From: an uncultured Tenacibaculum sp.
GTDB taxonomy: Bacteria; Bacteroidota; Bacteroidia; Flavobacteriales; Flavobacteriaceae
Length of the DNA: 64,000 nt
NCBI GenBank assembly: GCA_947501615.1
Contig: CANMWK010000012.1
Span: 62,001 to 126,000 of the forward strand
Reading direction: 5' to 3'
Part shown: positions 35,235 to 44,700 of the stretch, in pieces
Position numbering within the stretch: the stretch's first letter is position 1
Layout: every line of letters starts with the position of its first letter
Translations under genes and position numbers: made by a program
The notes under the pieces: generated by a model
The model's database searches: none
The model's input: the letters and a program-made list of their open reading frames with translations, nothing else
What the model was told of the DNA's origin: nothing

Positions 35235-35255
35235 TTGTTTGTTTTAAACAAACAA
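35235..35255. promoter_or_regulatory. Operator palindrome next to the XRE regulator
   Basis: TTGTTTGTTT (35235-35244) and AAACAAACAA (35246-35255) form perfect 10-bp arms around one central T. It sits over the -33 element of the promoter at 35238-35269. Likely bound by the XRE protein encoded alongside. Confidence 0.6.
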
Positions 35256-35269
35256 TGTGTGTATATTTG
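35238..35269 (+). promoter_or_regulatory. Bacteroidota-type promoter
   Basis: TTTG (35238-35241), 20 nt, then TATATTTG (35262-35269), an exact fit to the Bacteroidota -33/-7 consensus. Transcription would start near 35276. The next coding start is 430 nt away and a terminator intervenes, so it most likely drives the small RNA below. Confidence 0.65.
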
Positions 35270-35275
35270 TGTTGT

Positions 35276-35508
35276 GCTCTTAACAAATATATTTAAAATT
35301 AAACGATCAGTATATTAAAATATCACATTTAGTAGCAAAGTAATTCTACTTAATCGATAGGTTAAGAATAACAGCGGAGGTCTAGTTTTAGTTGGGCTGG
35401 GGGTGAGCTGTTTTTGGAGGGGAATCTCATATAATCCCTTTTTTAGTTATTCTTTTATTCCCTGAATGACTTCAACCCGAGCAAAATAAAATGCTTGGGT
35501 TGTTTTTT
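35276..35508 (+). ncRNA. Candidate structured small RNA
   Basis: No ORF, but a complete transcription unit: a consensus promoter just upstream and a strong terminator at the end (35473-35508). AAGAATAAC (35364-35372) pairs perfectly with GTTATTCTT (35446-35454), closing a G-rich 73-nt internal domain that itself contains short stems. The expected transcript is about 230 nt. I do not recognise a known RNA family. A role in regulating the adjoining toxin genes or transfer is possible but unproven. Confidence 0.5.
35473..35508 (+). terminator. Rho-independent terminator of the candidate small RNA
   Basis: CAACCC-G-AGCA (35473-35483) pairs with TGCT-T-GGGTTG (35492-35502) with one mismatch, followed by six T (35503-35508). 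Confidence 0.75.
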
Positions 35509-35706
35509 AATGTGTGATAATTATAACTAGAAAATATTTAAAAGTATGTGCAGGTTAAAAAGTACGGGTGACCCACACTAAAAGTGTGGCTCGCCCGTAC
35601 CTACTCTCCTTAAAATAATTTCAATTTCGCAACGCATACACACAAATTAAATAACTCATAAATAATTCTTTATGAGTTGTAACCTTTAATCATTAAATCA
35701 TAGAAA

Positions 35707-37137
35707 ATGAAAGTAACCACAATTGCAATGGTGTTGCTATCGCTCACTATTGCTCTGCCTTTATGGGCACAAGAAAAAGAATCAAAATGTGATTCTAATT
35801 TTAAACAAGCTTTAACCTTTTTAAAGGAGGATAAAAGCTCTACTGACGATCAAACATTTGCCATTAATTTATTGAAGCCCTGTGCTTCTAATGGTCATGT
35901 GTATGCTAAAGTACTGCTAGGTACTATTTACGAAGCTTCAACAACAAACAAAGAACACCGAAAAGCGTTTAAACTCTATAAAGAAGTCGCTAAAGACGGT
36001 AACGCTATTGCTATGTTTAATTTGGGAGTGTTGTACAAAAACGGTAAAGGATGCCAACTGAACTATAATAAAGCTAGAAAATGGTTTGAAAAGTCTGCTG
36101 AACAAGGCAATGAAATGGCAATATATAGCCTTGGTTATATGTATTTAAAAGGTCTCGGATCAATAGATCAAGACTATAAAAAAGCAGTGAGCTATTTTGA
36201 AAAAAGTGAGTATGCTATGGCTAAATATTGGTTAGGTGTATGTTATTTGAACGGCTATGGAGTACTTAAAAACATTCAAAAAGCCAACGAATTATTAGAA
36301 ACTAATTTTGACGTTACTAATTTAAGTACTGCTGTTGATACAGATAGCCAACAAAGTACTAGTGCAGTATCAGAATCATCTATTACAACAACTACAAATA
36401 GCCTTACTACTACTACTGTAGACCAAGAAAGCTTGTTAGGTTCTTGGAAAGGAAAATTAATTCAATTGGATTGGTCGAAAACTACTATTACTAAAAAGAT
36501 TGATTTTGAATTGACCATCAAAAAAGACGAACAAACAGGTACATTAGTATCGTCTGTAGTATCAAATAATCAGACGATTAATGATGATGTATTGTTATTG
36601 GATAATACCCTGTATTTTGACAATACTAACATTACACTACCTCATACAGCTTATAAGGAATCAATACCTACTGCATTAGCCTATCAATTATTATCGGGTG
36701 ATATTCAATTAAAATCTTTTGAAGGTGTTAATTATTTAACTGCAAACATAGACAGTTATATCCCTAAGTGGAATGAATCGGGTGTGCCTACACGATTGGT
36801 ACTTAAAAAAGTAGTTGGTTTTGCGAATAGTGATAAGGAATTAAGCGATGACGCTTTAAAAGCATTATCAGAACAAGAAGAAAGCTTTATTAAGTTATAT
36901 CCAAATCCATTTGTTAATGATGTGATTGTGTCTTACAACTTAGAAACACAAGCCAATGTTCAAGTAGAAATTACAGATTTATCAGGTAACAGTAAGGCTG
37001 TGTTAGCCTCAGGAAAAATCCAAGCTAAAGGAGATCATCGTTACTTTTTTAATGCTTCACCACTACAAAAAGGAGCATATGTAGTAAGTGTAACGGTAAA
37101 CGGGGAAAGAAAGACAAGAGTAATTGTAAAAAAGTAA
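35707..37137 (+). CDS. Secreted Sel1-repeat protein with T9SS sorting domain
   Basis: A 476-residue protein. Signal peptide at residues 1-21 (ending LWAQE). Residues about 30-200 hold Sel1-type TPR repeats (AKVLLGTIYEAS, AMFNLGVLYKNGKG, AIYSLGYMYLKGLG, AKYWLGVCYLNGYG). A T/S-rich linker is followed by a beta domain and, from about residue 395, a type A T9SS C-terminal sorting domain (KLYPNPFVNDV, then LSGN, then a GAYVVSVTVNG end). It should be exported and surface-attached or released by the type IX system. The toxin gene begins 6 nt downstream, so the two are probably co-expressed and may act together. Confidence 0.78.
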   Translation: MKVTTIAMVLLSLTIALPLWAQEKESKCDSNFKQALTFLKEDKSSTDDQTFAINLLKPCASNGHVYAKVLLGTIYEASTTNKEHRKAFKLYKEVAKDGNAIAMFNLGVLYKNGKGCQLNYNKARKWFEKSAEQGNEMAIYSLGYMYLKGLGSIDQDYKKAVSYFEKSEYAMAKYWLGVCYLNGYGVLKNIQKANELLETNFDVTNLSTAVDTDSQQSTSAVSESSITTTTNSLTTTTVDQESLLGSWKGKLIQLDWSKTTITKKIDFELTIKKDEQTGTLVSSVVSNNQTINDDVLLLDNTLYFDNTNITLPHTAYKESIPTALAYQLLSGDIQLKSFEGVNYLTANIDSYIPKWNESGVPTRLVLKKVVGFANSDKELSDDALKALSEQEESFIKLYPNPFVNDVIVSYNLETQANVQVEITDLSGNSKAVLASGKIQAKGDHRYFFNASPLQKGAYVVSVTVNGERKTRVIVKK

Positions 37138-37143
37138 ACAGCC

Positions 37144-39780
37144 ATGAAAAAAATATACCAACAACTAACCCTATTACTTTTTGTTTTAGGCACAATAACC
37201 ATACAAGCACAGTTTTTAAATCCAGATAAACCAACAAATCAAAACGAATTCTTGATTGGTGGTGGTAATGCTATCATTGCAGGACCAGGAGATGGTTGTC
37301 GAAATTGCTCTTCAGAAATAAGAGATTTTAATTTTGCATTTAGCAATAGCTTTAATTTTGCTTTAGCTAACGAATTATTAATACAACAAGCGGCAAGAGA
37401 TAGAGCTCACGATTGGTATGAAGAACAAAAAGAAGTTATACGTAAACACCTAAATAATTTCTTTGACCATAGTGGAAATTATGAGCAAGCTAAAAACAGA
37501 CTTTTTGCAGAATCAGAGAAAAGAGCTATTAATGATTATCGTCCAAATATCCAAAATAAATATAACACTTTAAATTCCCGTATAAGAGGTAAAACCACAG
37601 ATTTAAAAGGATTAAGAAGCCTTAAACAACGTGAGTTAGAAATAAGAAATGGAAATGTTTCGAATTCTTTATATGCTGATGTAAAGGTTAATGGAATACC
37701 GCTTAAGAATATTAATAATTTAAGTACAATTACCAGAGAGCGAAATAAAATTTTACTAACTAATAATTTAGATAAAAAATTATGGGAATCTCACCAGTAT
37801 AACTTTTTAGCTAAAAGTATGGATCGTAATAATCCTTTTCAAGAAAAACTTTTATGGGAAACGGGTAAAATTAAAAATCAATATTATGATTCTTACGATT
37901 ATTGGGATCGATTAAATTATATCCAGCTTTTAGTTCACACGGAGCAAATTTTGAGAGCTAGAGGTGTAACGGGATTAGCTTTTAGTGAACAAGAACGACA
38001 AATATTTGATAAATTTTATGATAAAACTATCGTAGCAACAAGAGAATATATCGAAAACTTGCTACAGCAAGAATACTTGGATAACATGTATGTTATGCAC
38101 CCAGATTACTGGAAAGTATTATTAGATAAATATTTTGGAGGATTGCTATTAAATCAAAATGCAGCTAAAAACCTTCATAGAAAGTTAATAAAGGAAGAGC
38201 GTGATAGATTAGTTAAGAACACACCTATAGGAGCTAATTCAAGTGTAGACTATTTAGTAAATGAGTTAGGTATTACCAATAAACATGAATTCAACTGGTT
38301 AAATGCTAATCCTAATAGAGCTACTTTTTATAAGACAATTATTGAAGATCAAAAAGAAAATGTAGGGACTGGAGAACATGGAAACACACAAGATGGTGAT
38401 ATAATTATTGTAGGTGGTACAGGAGGACCATTTGGTAATGCAATAGAATTAGCCTCAACAGAGATTAAAAATGGAGGATTAGTTCAAGCTATGATTGAAG
38501 AGTTAGGAATTACTGATAATTCACAAAAAAGATATTTGTATGACTTTTCTAAAGAAGCGAATAGGTTAAGAGAATTAGCAGATCAAAATAGAGTAAACAA
38601 CACTATTCCACTTGAAATTCAAGACTATATCAAAGGACAAGCAGAGCTTGGAGGTATTGAAAAAGAGATAACTATTAAATTAACTCCGAGAACTGGTAAG
38701 TTAAATAATAGGGACGATCAGGAGTATACAAAATTCGGTAGTAATGGAGTATATAATATGTATCGAATGAAAGATGGATCAACTATTTTGGAGAGCCCAA
38801 ATCTTTTAACTCTAGATAAAAATGGTCATTTTAACGCATTTCATACTTCAGAACCAAGTGATTATAAGTACCATTATATAAAACTTGCAGGAGAAGAAGA
38901 ATGGTCAAGATATTTATTAAAGCATCCAAGTAACACAGTTGATGAATTAGAAATGCTTTTCATCTTAGGTGCTAAGGAAGGAGCAATATTTGCTGGTAGA
39001 TATGTATTACCTATTGAAGATATAAAAGTAGTTATCACAGGAAAAGATTTTAATGGAGAAAATGTATCTAGATGGAAGTCAGGTGTAATGCTTATTACAG
39101 ATGTAGCTGGGGGGAAAATATTCAAAGCTGTTGGTGGAATTATAAAATTTGGAACAAAACAATGGCGAATTATAGTAAAAGAAGGAAATAGATACTATAC
39201 CAAGATTATAAGAGCAATGTCTGAGGCAACAGTTAGACTTTATCATAGATATGGTGGTGAGACTATTGTTAAACATATTGATGAAGCCTTAAGGAAAGGA
39301 GAGCTTACAGGTGATATTGTAGAGGAAGGTGGAGAAGTATTAAAAGATATTTCTGAAAAAAAAGGAAGAAAATTAAATTGGGAAGAGGTAAAAGCTTTAT
39401 TCAAAAGAGGAAATGATTTTAATAAGAAAGCAGTTCAAAATAGATGGTATCCTTTTCACGAAATAGTATTAGCAAATGGTAAACGTTTAGATAGTTATAA
39501 TAAATTATTAGGAGAAATAGTATCTCGTAAAGCAACTACGTTAAATAATATAAAGTTTGCTACCTTTGAGAAATATCTCAAGGAATTAACGACGAAATAT
39601 AAGGTCGGAACAAGAATAAACTCTAAAAAATATTTAGATGCATTCGGAACTAATTCAAGATTAAGAGGTACATATTACCTAGAAATTCCTGATATAAACA
39701 GATCGTTTCCAGATATACAGAGATATATAGATTATGCTTGGAATAATTATAGAGTTAGGATAAGATTTAAACCAGAATAA
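37144..39780 (+). CDS. Secreted polymorphic toxin with REase-fold C-terminus
   Basis: An 878-residue protein with a signal peptide (residues 1-22, ending IQAQ). The N-terminal 600 residues are a helical trunk of unknown type. A glycine-rich pretoxin segment (DVAGGKIFKAVGGIIKFG near residue 655) precedes a C-terminal toxin domain of about 125 residues. The end reads HEIVLANGKRLDSY, then EIVSRKATTL, then YLEIPD, which I recognise as a restriction-endonuclease-fold toxin end found on RHS and other polymorphic toxins. The glutamates and lysines of the core are present, so DNase activity is likely. Two related putative immunity genes follow. It has no T9SS sorting domain of its own. Confidence 0.7.
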   Translation: MKKIYQQLTLLLFVLGTITIQAQFLNPDKPTNQNEFLIGGGNAIIAGPGDGCRNCSSEIRDFNFAFSNSFNFALANELLIQQAARDRAHDWYEEQKEVIRKHLNNFFDHSGNYEQAKNRLFAESEKRAINDYRPNIQNKYNTLNSRIRGKTTDLKGLRSLKQRELEIRNGNVSNSLYADVKVNGIPLKNINNLSTITRERNKILLTNNLDKKLWESHQYNFLAKSMDRNNPFQEKLLWETGKIKNQYYDSYDYWDRLNYIQLLVHTEQILRARGVTGLAFSEQERQIFDKFYDKTIVATREYIENLLQQEYLDNMYVMHPDYWKVLLDKYFGGLLLNQNAAKNLHRKLIKEERDRLVKNTPIGANSSVDYLVNELGITNKHEFNWLNANPNRATFYKTIIEDQKENVGTGEHGNTQDGDIIIVGGTGGPFGNAIELASTEIKNGGLVQAMIEELGITDNSQKRYLYDFSKEANRLRELADQNRVNNTIPLEIQDYIKGQAELGGIEKEITIKLTPRTGKLNNRDDQEYTKFGSNGVYNMYRMKDGSTILESPNLLTLDKNGHFNAFHTSEPSDYKYHYIKLAGEEEWSRYLLKHPSNTVDELEMLFILGAKEGAIFAGRYVLPIEDIKVVITGKDFNGENVSRWKSGVMLITDVAGGKIFKAVGGIIKFGTKQWRIIVKEGNRYYTKIIRAMSEATVRLYHRYGGETIVKHIDEALRKGELTGDIVEEGGEVLKDISEKKGRKLNWEEVKALFKRGNDFNKKAVQNRWYPFHEIVLANGKRLDSYNKLLGEIVSRKATTLNNIKFATFEKYLKELTTKYKVGTRINSKKYLDAFGTNSRLRGTYYLEIPDINRSFPDIQRYIDYAWNNYRVRIRFKPE

Positions 39781-39783
39781 ATA

Positions 39784-40284
39784 ATGATACGAGAAGATTT
39801 AAAGTTTAGTAAAAACCTTACTACTTTATATGATAAAATAAATTATTATCATAGATATAAAGAGTTAAGTACTTGTTTCAATACAGAAGAAAAATGTTTA
39901 GAGAAAACAGACAAAAAAATAGTTCTTGAAATTTTCAAAAAGCTTGGTTATTCCAATGTTAAATATATAACTGGTGAATCGTTTTATCAATTGAGAGAAG
40001 ATCTTAGTGGCTACAAATTTTATTTTCATACCTCCTTAAAATATGGACTTGTTGAATTAATATTTGGAAAATCTAGAACAGAAGAAGAAAGGAAAACAGA
40101 GGAAATGATAGGAGGTGTGGCTCCAGAAGTTTGTAAACTAATAGAAATTAATAAATCTTCAATTACAGAAGGATATATTAAAGATCCTAGATTTAGAACC
40201 TATGAAGAATTGGAAGAAATTTTAGAATCTGCTTTTTCTTTATATGAAGATTTGAAATCTGAATTTATAAATTTATATGAATAA
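39784..40284 (+). CDS. Putative immunity protein, copy 1
   Basis: A 166-residue soluble protein beginning MIREDLKFSKNL, 3 nt after the toxin stop. It is mixed alpha/beta and acidic, as expected for an inhibitor of a basic nuclease. The product of 41233-41733 has the same length; the two differ mainly in the first 50 residues and at a few later sites. Immediate position behind the toxin makes it the likely cognate immunity protein. No named family recognised. Confidence 0.65.
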   Translation: MIREDLKFSKNLTTLYDKINYYHRYKELSTCFNTEEKCLEKTDKKIVLEIFKKLGYSNVKYITGESFYQLREDLSGYKFYFHTSLKYGLVELIFGKSRTEEERKTEEMIGGVAPEVCKLIEINKSSITEGYIKDPRFRTYEELEEILESAFSLYEDLKSEFINLYE

Positions 40285-40292
40285 ATCAATAG

Positions 40293-40320
40293 TAACCAAG
40301 CTTAAATTTAAGCTTGGTTA
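40293..40320. terminator. Perfect 28-nt palindrome after immunity copy 1
   Basis: TAACCAAGCTTAAA (40293-40306) is followed directly by its exact inverse complement (40307-40320), then TTTAAATTAAA. Probably a terminator or transcript-end hairpin between the toxin operon and the following genes. Confidence 0.6.
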
Positions 40321-40335
40321 TTTAAATTAAAAATA

Positions 40336-41226
40336 ATGCTACAACAAAGATTAACCTTTCTTGCTGTAATTTGTTTTCATTTGTTGCATGCCCAAATAGA
40401 TTCTATATCACTTCCTAGAGGAGGCATAGATACTTTTGATTTTAAAAAGAAGCATCATAGTATCTATTTTACAAAAGACAATGAAGTTTTTTTTAATAAA
40501 AAAAGAATACGCTTTTGGGATCAACTTTCTTCATCTATTTTAGAAGAAGAAAGAGAACCTAAATTTAACGCTGTAAATGATATAGTCATTTATGCTGATA
40601 AAAAAAGTAATTATTATGATCTTCAAAGGATCAAAAGTGAAATAGGAAAAGTTTGGCAAGGTTTTTTTCATTACAAGAGTGACAGCTTTACAGATAGTAA
40701 ATGTATTTCTATTTATGTAAAAAACTCTTATTTAAAAAACAAAACTATTGGAGAAGGTTATGATATTTACTTTGACAAAGAAATTATTTATACTAAAAAA
40801 GAATCTCTTAATTCAGATATACAACCTCCCAAGTTAAAAGCTATAGCAGAAAGTAATACTTTTATTGTATGGCAAACATATTTAAGTGAAATTATTTTTA
40901 ATAATAACATAAAAACAATAAAAGAATATCTTTCTAAAATAGATTATGCAACAACAAGCATTAATCGCTTTTCGTTTGATCCTTTTGATCCTAAAGAAGA
41001 TGATTTTGAATTGCAGAAACTAATAAAAGATAAAGAAATTATTTTCTTGGAAGTAAGCTACTCTATAAGTTATGGGGCTTACTTTGATGGATTATCAAAA
41101 ATTCATAAAAGAAGATATAAGGATTTATCTCACGGAGATTTAAAAAAACCTTTTCTTTTAGAAATACCAACACCTTATATAGAATATTTAAAAGATAATG
41201 GTTTAGATTTATTTAAAAGTGAATAA
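40336..41226 (+). CDS. Hypothetical exported protein
   Basis: A 296-residue protein with an N-terminal signal-like segment (MLQQRLTFLAVICFHLLHAQ). The mature part is rich in lysine, aspartate and tyrosine, with short beta strands (HHSIYFTKDNEVFF, YADKKSNYYDL). No catalytic motif or named domain recognised. It sits between the two immunity copies and 6 nt before copy 2, so copy 2 could serve it, or it may itself be an accessory or immunity protein. Confidence 0.5.
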   Translation: MLQQRLTFLAVICFHLLHAQIDSISLPRGGIDTFDFKKKHHSIYFTKDNEVFFNKKRIRFWDQLSSSILEEEREPKFNAVNDIVIYADKKSNYYDLQRIKSEIGKVWQGFFHYKSDSFTDSKCISIYVKNSYLKNKTIGEGYDIYFDKEIIYTKKESLNSDIQPPKLKAIAESNTFIVWQTYLSEIIFNNNIKTIKEYLSKIDYATTSINRFSFDPFDPKEDDFELQKLIKDKEIIFLEVSYSISYGAYFDGLSKIHKRRYKDLSHGDLKKPFLLEIPTPYIEYLKDNGLDLFKSE

Positions 41227-41232
41227 TATGAT

Positions 41233-41733
41233 ATGATTCGAGAAGATTTAAAATTTAGTGATCATTTAGCAAAAATTTATACTAATGTCAACTATTATGA
41301 AAGATACAAGAAGTTAAGTAGTGACTATAATACAGAAGAAGTAAGATTAGAGAAAACAGATAAGAAAGTAGTTTTAGAAATTTTCAAAAAGCTCGGTTAT
41401 TCTAATGTTAAATATATAACTAGTGAATCGTTTTATCAATTGAGAGAAGATTTTAGTGGCTATAAATTTTATTTTCATACCTCCTTAAAATATGGACTTG
41501 TTGAATTAATATTTGGAAAATCTAGAACAGAGGAAGAAAGGAAAACAGAGGAAATGATAGGAGGTGTAGCCTCAGAAGTTTGTAAACTAATAGAAATTAA
41601 TAAATCTTCAATTACAGAAGGATATATTAAAAAACCTAGATTTAGAACTTATGAAGAATTGGAAGAAATTTTAGAATCTGCTTTTTCTTTATATGAAGAT
41701 TTGAAATCTGAATTTATAAAAACATATAAATAA
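41233..41733 (+). CDS. Putative immunity protein, copy 2
   Basis: A 166-residue paralogue of the product of 39784-40284. From about residue 52 onward the two differ at only a handful of positions, while the first 50 residues are much more diverged. That pattern suggests recent duplication or gene conversion with selection on the N-terminal, toxin-contacting part. Last plus-strand gene before the convergent methylase-helicase gene. Confidence 0.6.
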   Translation: MIREDLKFSDHLAKIYTNVNYYERYKKLSSDYNTEEVRLEKTDKKVVLEIFKKLGYSNVKYITSESFYQLREDFSGYKFYFHTSLKYGLVELIFGKSRTEEERKTEEMIGGVASEVCKLIEINKSSITEGYIKKPRFRTYEELEEILESAFSLYEDLKSEFIKTYK

Positions 41734-41785
41734 GCTGAGTTTATAATAGCTCTAAAATAATGATGATAAATAACGCTCCTTTAAC

Positions 41786-44700
41786 CTATATTTTTATAGC
41801 CTTTTTAGGTCTTTTATTAACCGTGGACTCTGTAATTTCATCTTTATTATCCTCCGTTTTAGTAATAGCATTTTTAATCTTTCGATCAAGGTTTTCCAAT
41901 TCAGATTTTATAGCTTTCAATTCATTTTCTTTACGCCATTTAGCGTGAACTACTTCGCTAAGTGTAGGTATATGTATTTCATTTTTACTTAGCTTATTCT
42001 GCTCACTTTCAAGTAAATAAGTAATTTTTAGTAAAGCATTTAAAAAATTAGAAGCAGCTAATTGAGGATCGGAAGCCATTAATCCATTATTGTAGGTGTA
42101 CTTAATATCTCCTTTACCAAGTACAAAAAAACGATTTATATTAAAATCAAACTCATCTTTCATAGAAGCCTCTGTTTTAATAAGCAGCGTAAATCCATAC
42201 AAGCTACCAATGCTTCGGTATTCGCCTCTAGTATTCATTTCTTTGGATAGTTCGTTTAGCTTTTTTCCAATCTGATTGATGTTAGAACTATCCAAATTTT
42301 TCAATTCAATAGGGTTCAAGATAGTTCCGTTTTTATCTTTTTTAAGATTAGCTAAGAATTGCTTTTGGTCATCAGTCATTGAAGCTATTCTTTCTTTGCC
42401 AAGTTCTACCAATTGGCAAAGGTCTTTTAATTTGCTTTTGGAAGTCCATTTAGAATTGTGAAATGCCTTTCGTTCACTTTCTAGGGCAGTTATCTTCTTT
42501 TCTAGTTTAGCTTTTTCCAATAAATCCGTATTTCCTGATAGTATTGCTACATATTCAGAGAAATTCATTCCAGACTTTTCGTCCATGCCACCTTCATCTA
42601 TAGTTCGTTTTCCTAAATTATTTGTTTTTAACTGATCTATAAAAAGTTGCTTGTTATGCAGTAGATTAAACTTGTAACTATCTAAAGACTTTTCTACTGC
42701 ATAAATAATTACATCAACTTTATTATTGCCAAAATGTTTAGCAATTTCATTACCCTTTCTAATGGCTCTACCATCTCGTTGTGCTAAATCACTTGGTCGC
42801 CAAGGAGTATCCAAATGATGTATGGCTACAGCTCTTTGCTGTGCATTAACTCCTGTTCCTAACATTTCAGTAGAACCAAAAAGCACCCGAATTTTCCCTT
42901 GATTCATTTGTGTAATAAAATCTTTGCGTGCTTTTTCACTTTTTGCTTCTTGAATAAATCGCACTTCAGAAGGAAGTAGTCCATAATCTTCTATGAGTTT
43001 ACGTCTAATTTCTGAATATGGATTCCAAGTGTTAGGCTTGTAAGTTCCTAAATCTGAGAACACAAACTGAGTACCTTTTTGCGCCTGAAATTTATGGTAA
43101 TATTCACTAATTTTTTTTGCACAATGGGAAGCTTTATTATCTATGTGATCATCGTATTCAGATGAAATCATCCGCATATCCAAGGACATTTTACGAGCAT
43201 AATTAGTAGCAATTAGCATTTTCGCTTTTTCTTCTTTTTGTGAAAGTGGAGGTCTCCCTAAAAGTGTAGCATTCCCTGTTTTAGCAAACTCCATTAATTT
43301 ATAGATAAAGGCTTCCTGTTCGGGAGTCGGAGGGATATTGTATAGTATTTCATTTTTTTCTGGACGATCTATACCAATATCTTTTGCGGTACGGTAATCG
43401 GTAATTTCCGAATAGAATTGAGCTAACTCTGGTACTTTAATAAAGTATCTAAAACGTTCCTTTTGTACGATCGTATTGGTTACAGAAAATTCATAGTCTG
43501 TTGTTTTCTTAGCATAAATAGCAGCCCATGCATCAAAGCAATGAATATTTTGTTGTTCAAGTGCTTTTGGGCGTAAGTATTTGAACAATAAATACAACTC
43601 TGTTAGAGAATTAGAAATGGTAGTTCCCGATAAAAAGGTAGCACCTAAATCCTTACCAGTACGCTGTTGAATGGTACGTAAAGCAAACAACAAATTTATT
43701 GCTCTTTGGCTTCCTTGCGAATTTCCTAATCCAGCGACCCTATCATGACGTGTATTGAACATTAGATTTTTGAACTTATGACTTTCGTCTACGAAAAGAT
43801 GATCTATTCCCATCATTTTAAAATCTATGATATCGTCTTTTTTTTCTGCAATATCATGGGCTAATGACTTTAGTTTAACCTCTAAATTTTCTTTTCTTTT
43901 TTGCATCCCTTTAATCATACCTCTTGAGATTTCTTCACCTTGTTGCTCTAAAGCCCACAAGTTATCTTCTACATTGTCTAATTCTGCTTGTAAAATTTCT
44001 TGCTGTACTTCTGCGGATTGTGGTATTTTACCAAATTGATCGTGTGTTAAGATAACGGCATCCCAATTATTATTTTTAATGTCTCCAAAAATGCGTTGAC
44101 GTTTACTAGGGCTGAAATCTTGCTTTCCTGGATATAATATTCGAGCATTGGGATAAGCTTTTCGATAAGTTTCGGCAATCTCGTGGACATTAGCTTTTAA
44201 ACCAATGATCATTGGTTTATTGGCTAAACCCAATCTTTTTAGTTCATAAGAAGCACAGCACATAACTAAAGTTTTTCCTGCACCAACTTCATGATCACAG
44301 ATTGCACCGCCATTGTTTTTTATCATCCAAATGACATCCTTTTGACTATTGTATAAATCTTCTATACCAAGTCCTTTTCTATCTAATTGAGGGAAAGTTT
44401 GATGACTACCATCGTACTCTGGACGAACAAAGCAATTGAAGGTATTATTATATAAGTCTGTTAGCCTATTTTTAAAATCATCATTTTGTACTTGTAGCCA
44501 ATCAATGAATTCGTTTCGTATTTCATCAATTTTACTGTTAGCAAGTTGAATGGCTTCACTGTCTGGAATCTTTACTTCTTTTTCTCCAAGAAGGATCTTC
44601 TTTGTGATTTTTGGTGTCGTATTTACTAAAGCATGTTTTAATAGGGCGATTCCATCATAATTTCTGCTTTCACTTTTTACATTGTATTTACTCCATATCG

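Larger units (their letters stand above)
35193..35706. other. Non-coding region rich in RNA structure
   Basis: Besides the operator, promoter, candidate RNA and terminator listed separately, it holds two further hairpins. At 35562-35600, GTACGGG and CCCGTAC enclose a 4+4 internal loop and a second 7-bp stem, CCACACT with AGTGTGG, closed by an AAA loop. At 35653-35678, AACTCATAAA pairs with TTTATGAGTT around 6 nt, 29 nt before the Sel1 gene, where it could affect translation. Confidence 0.55.
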
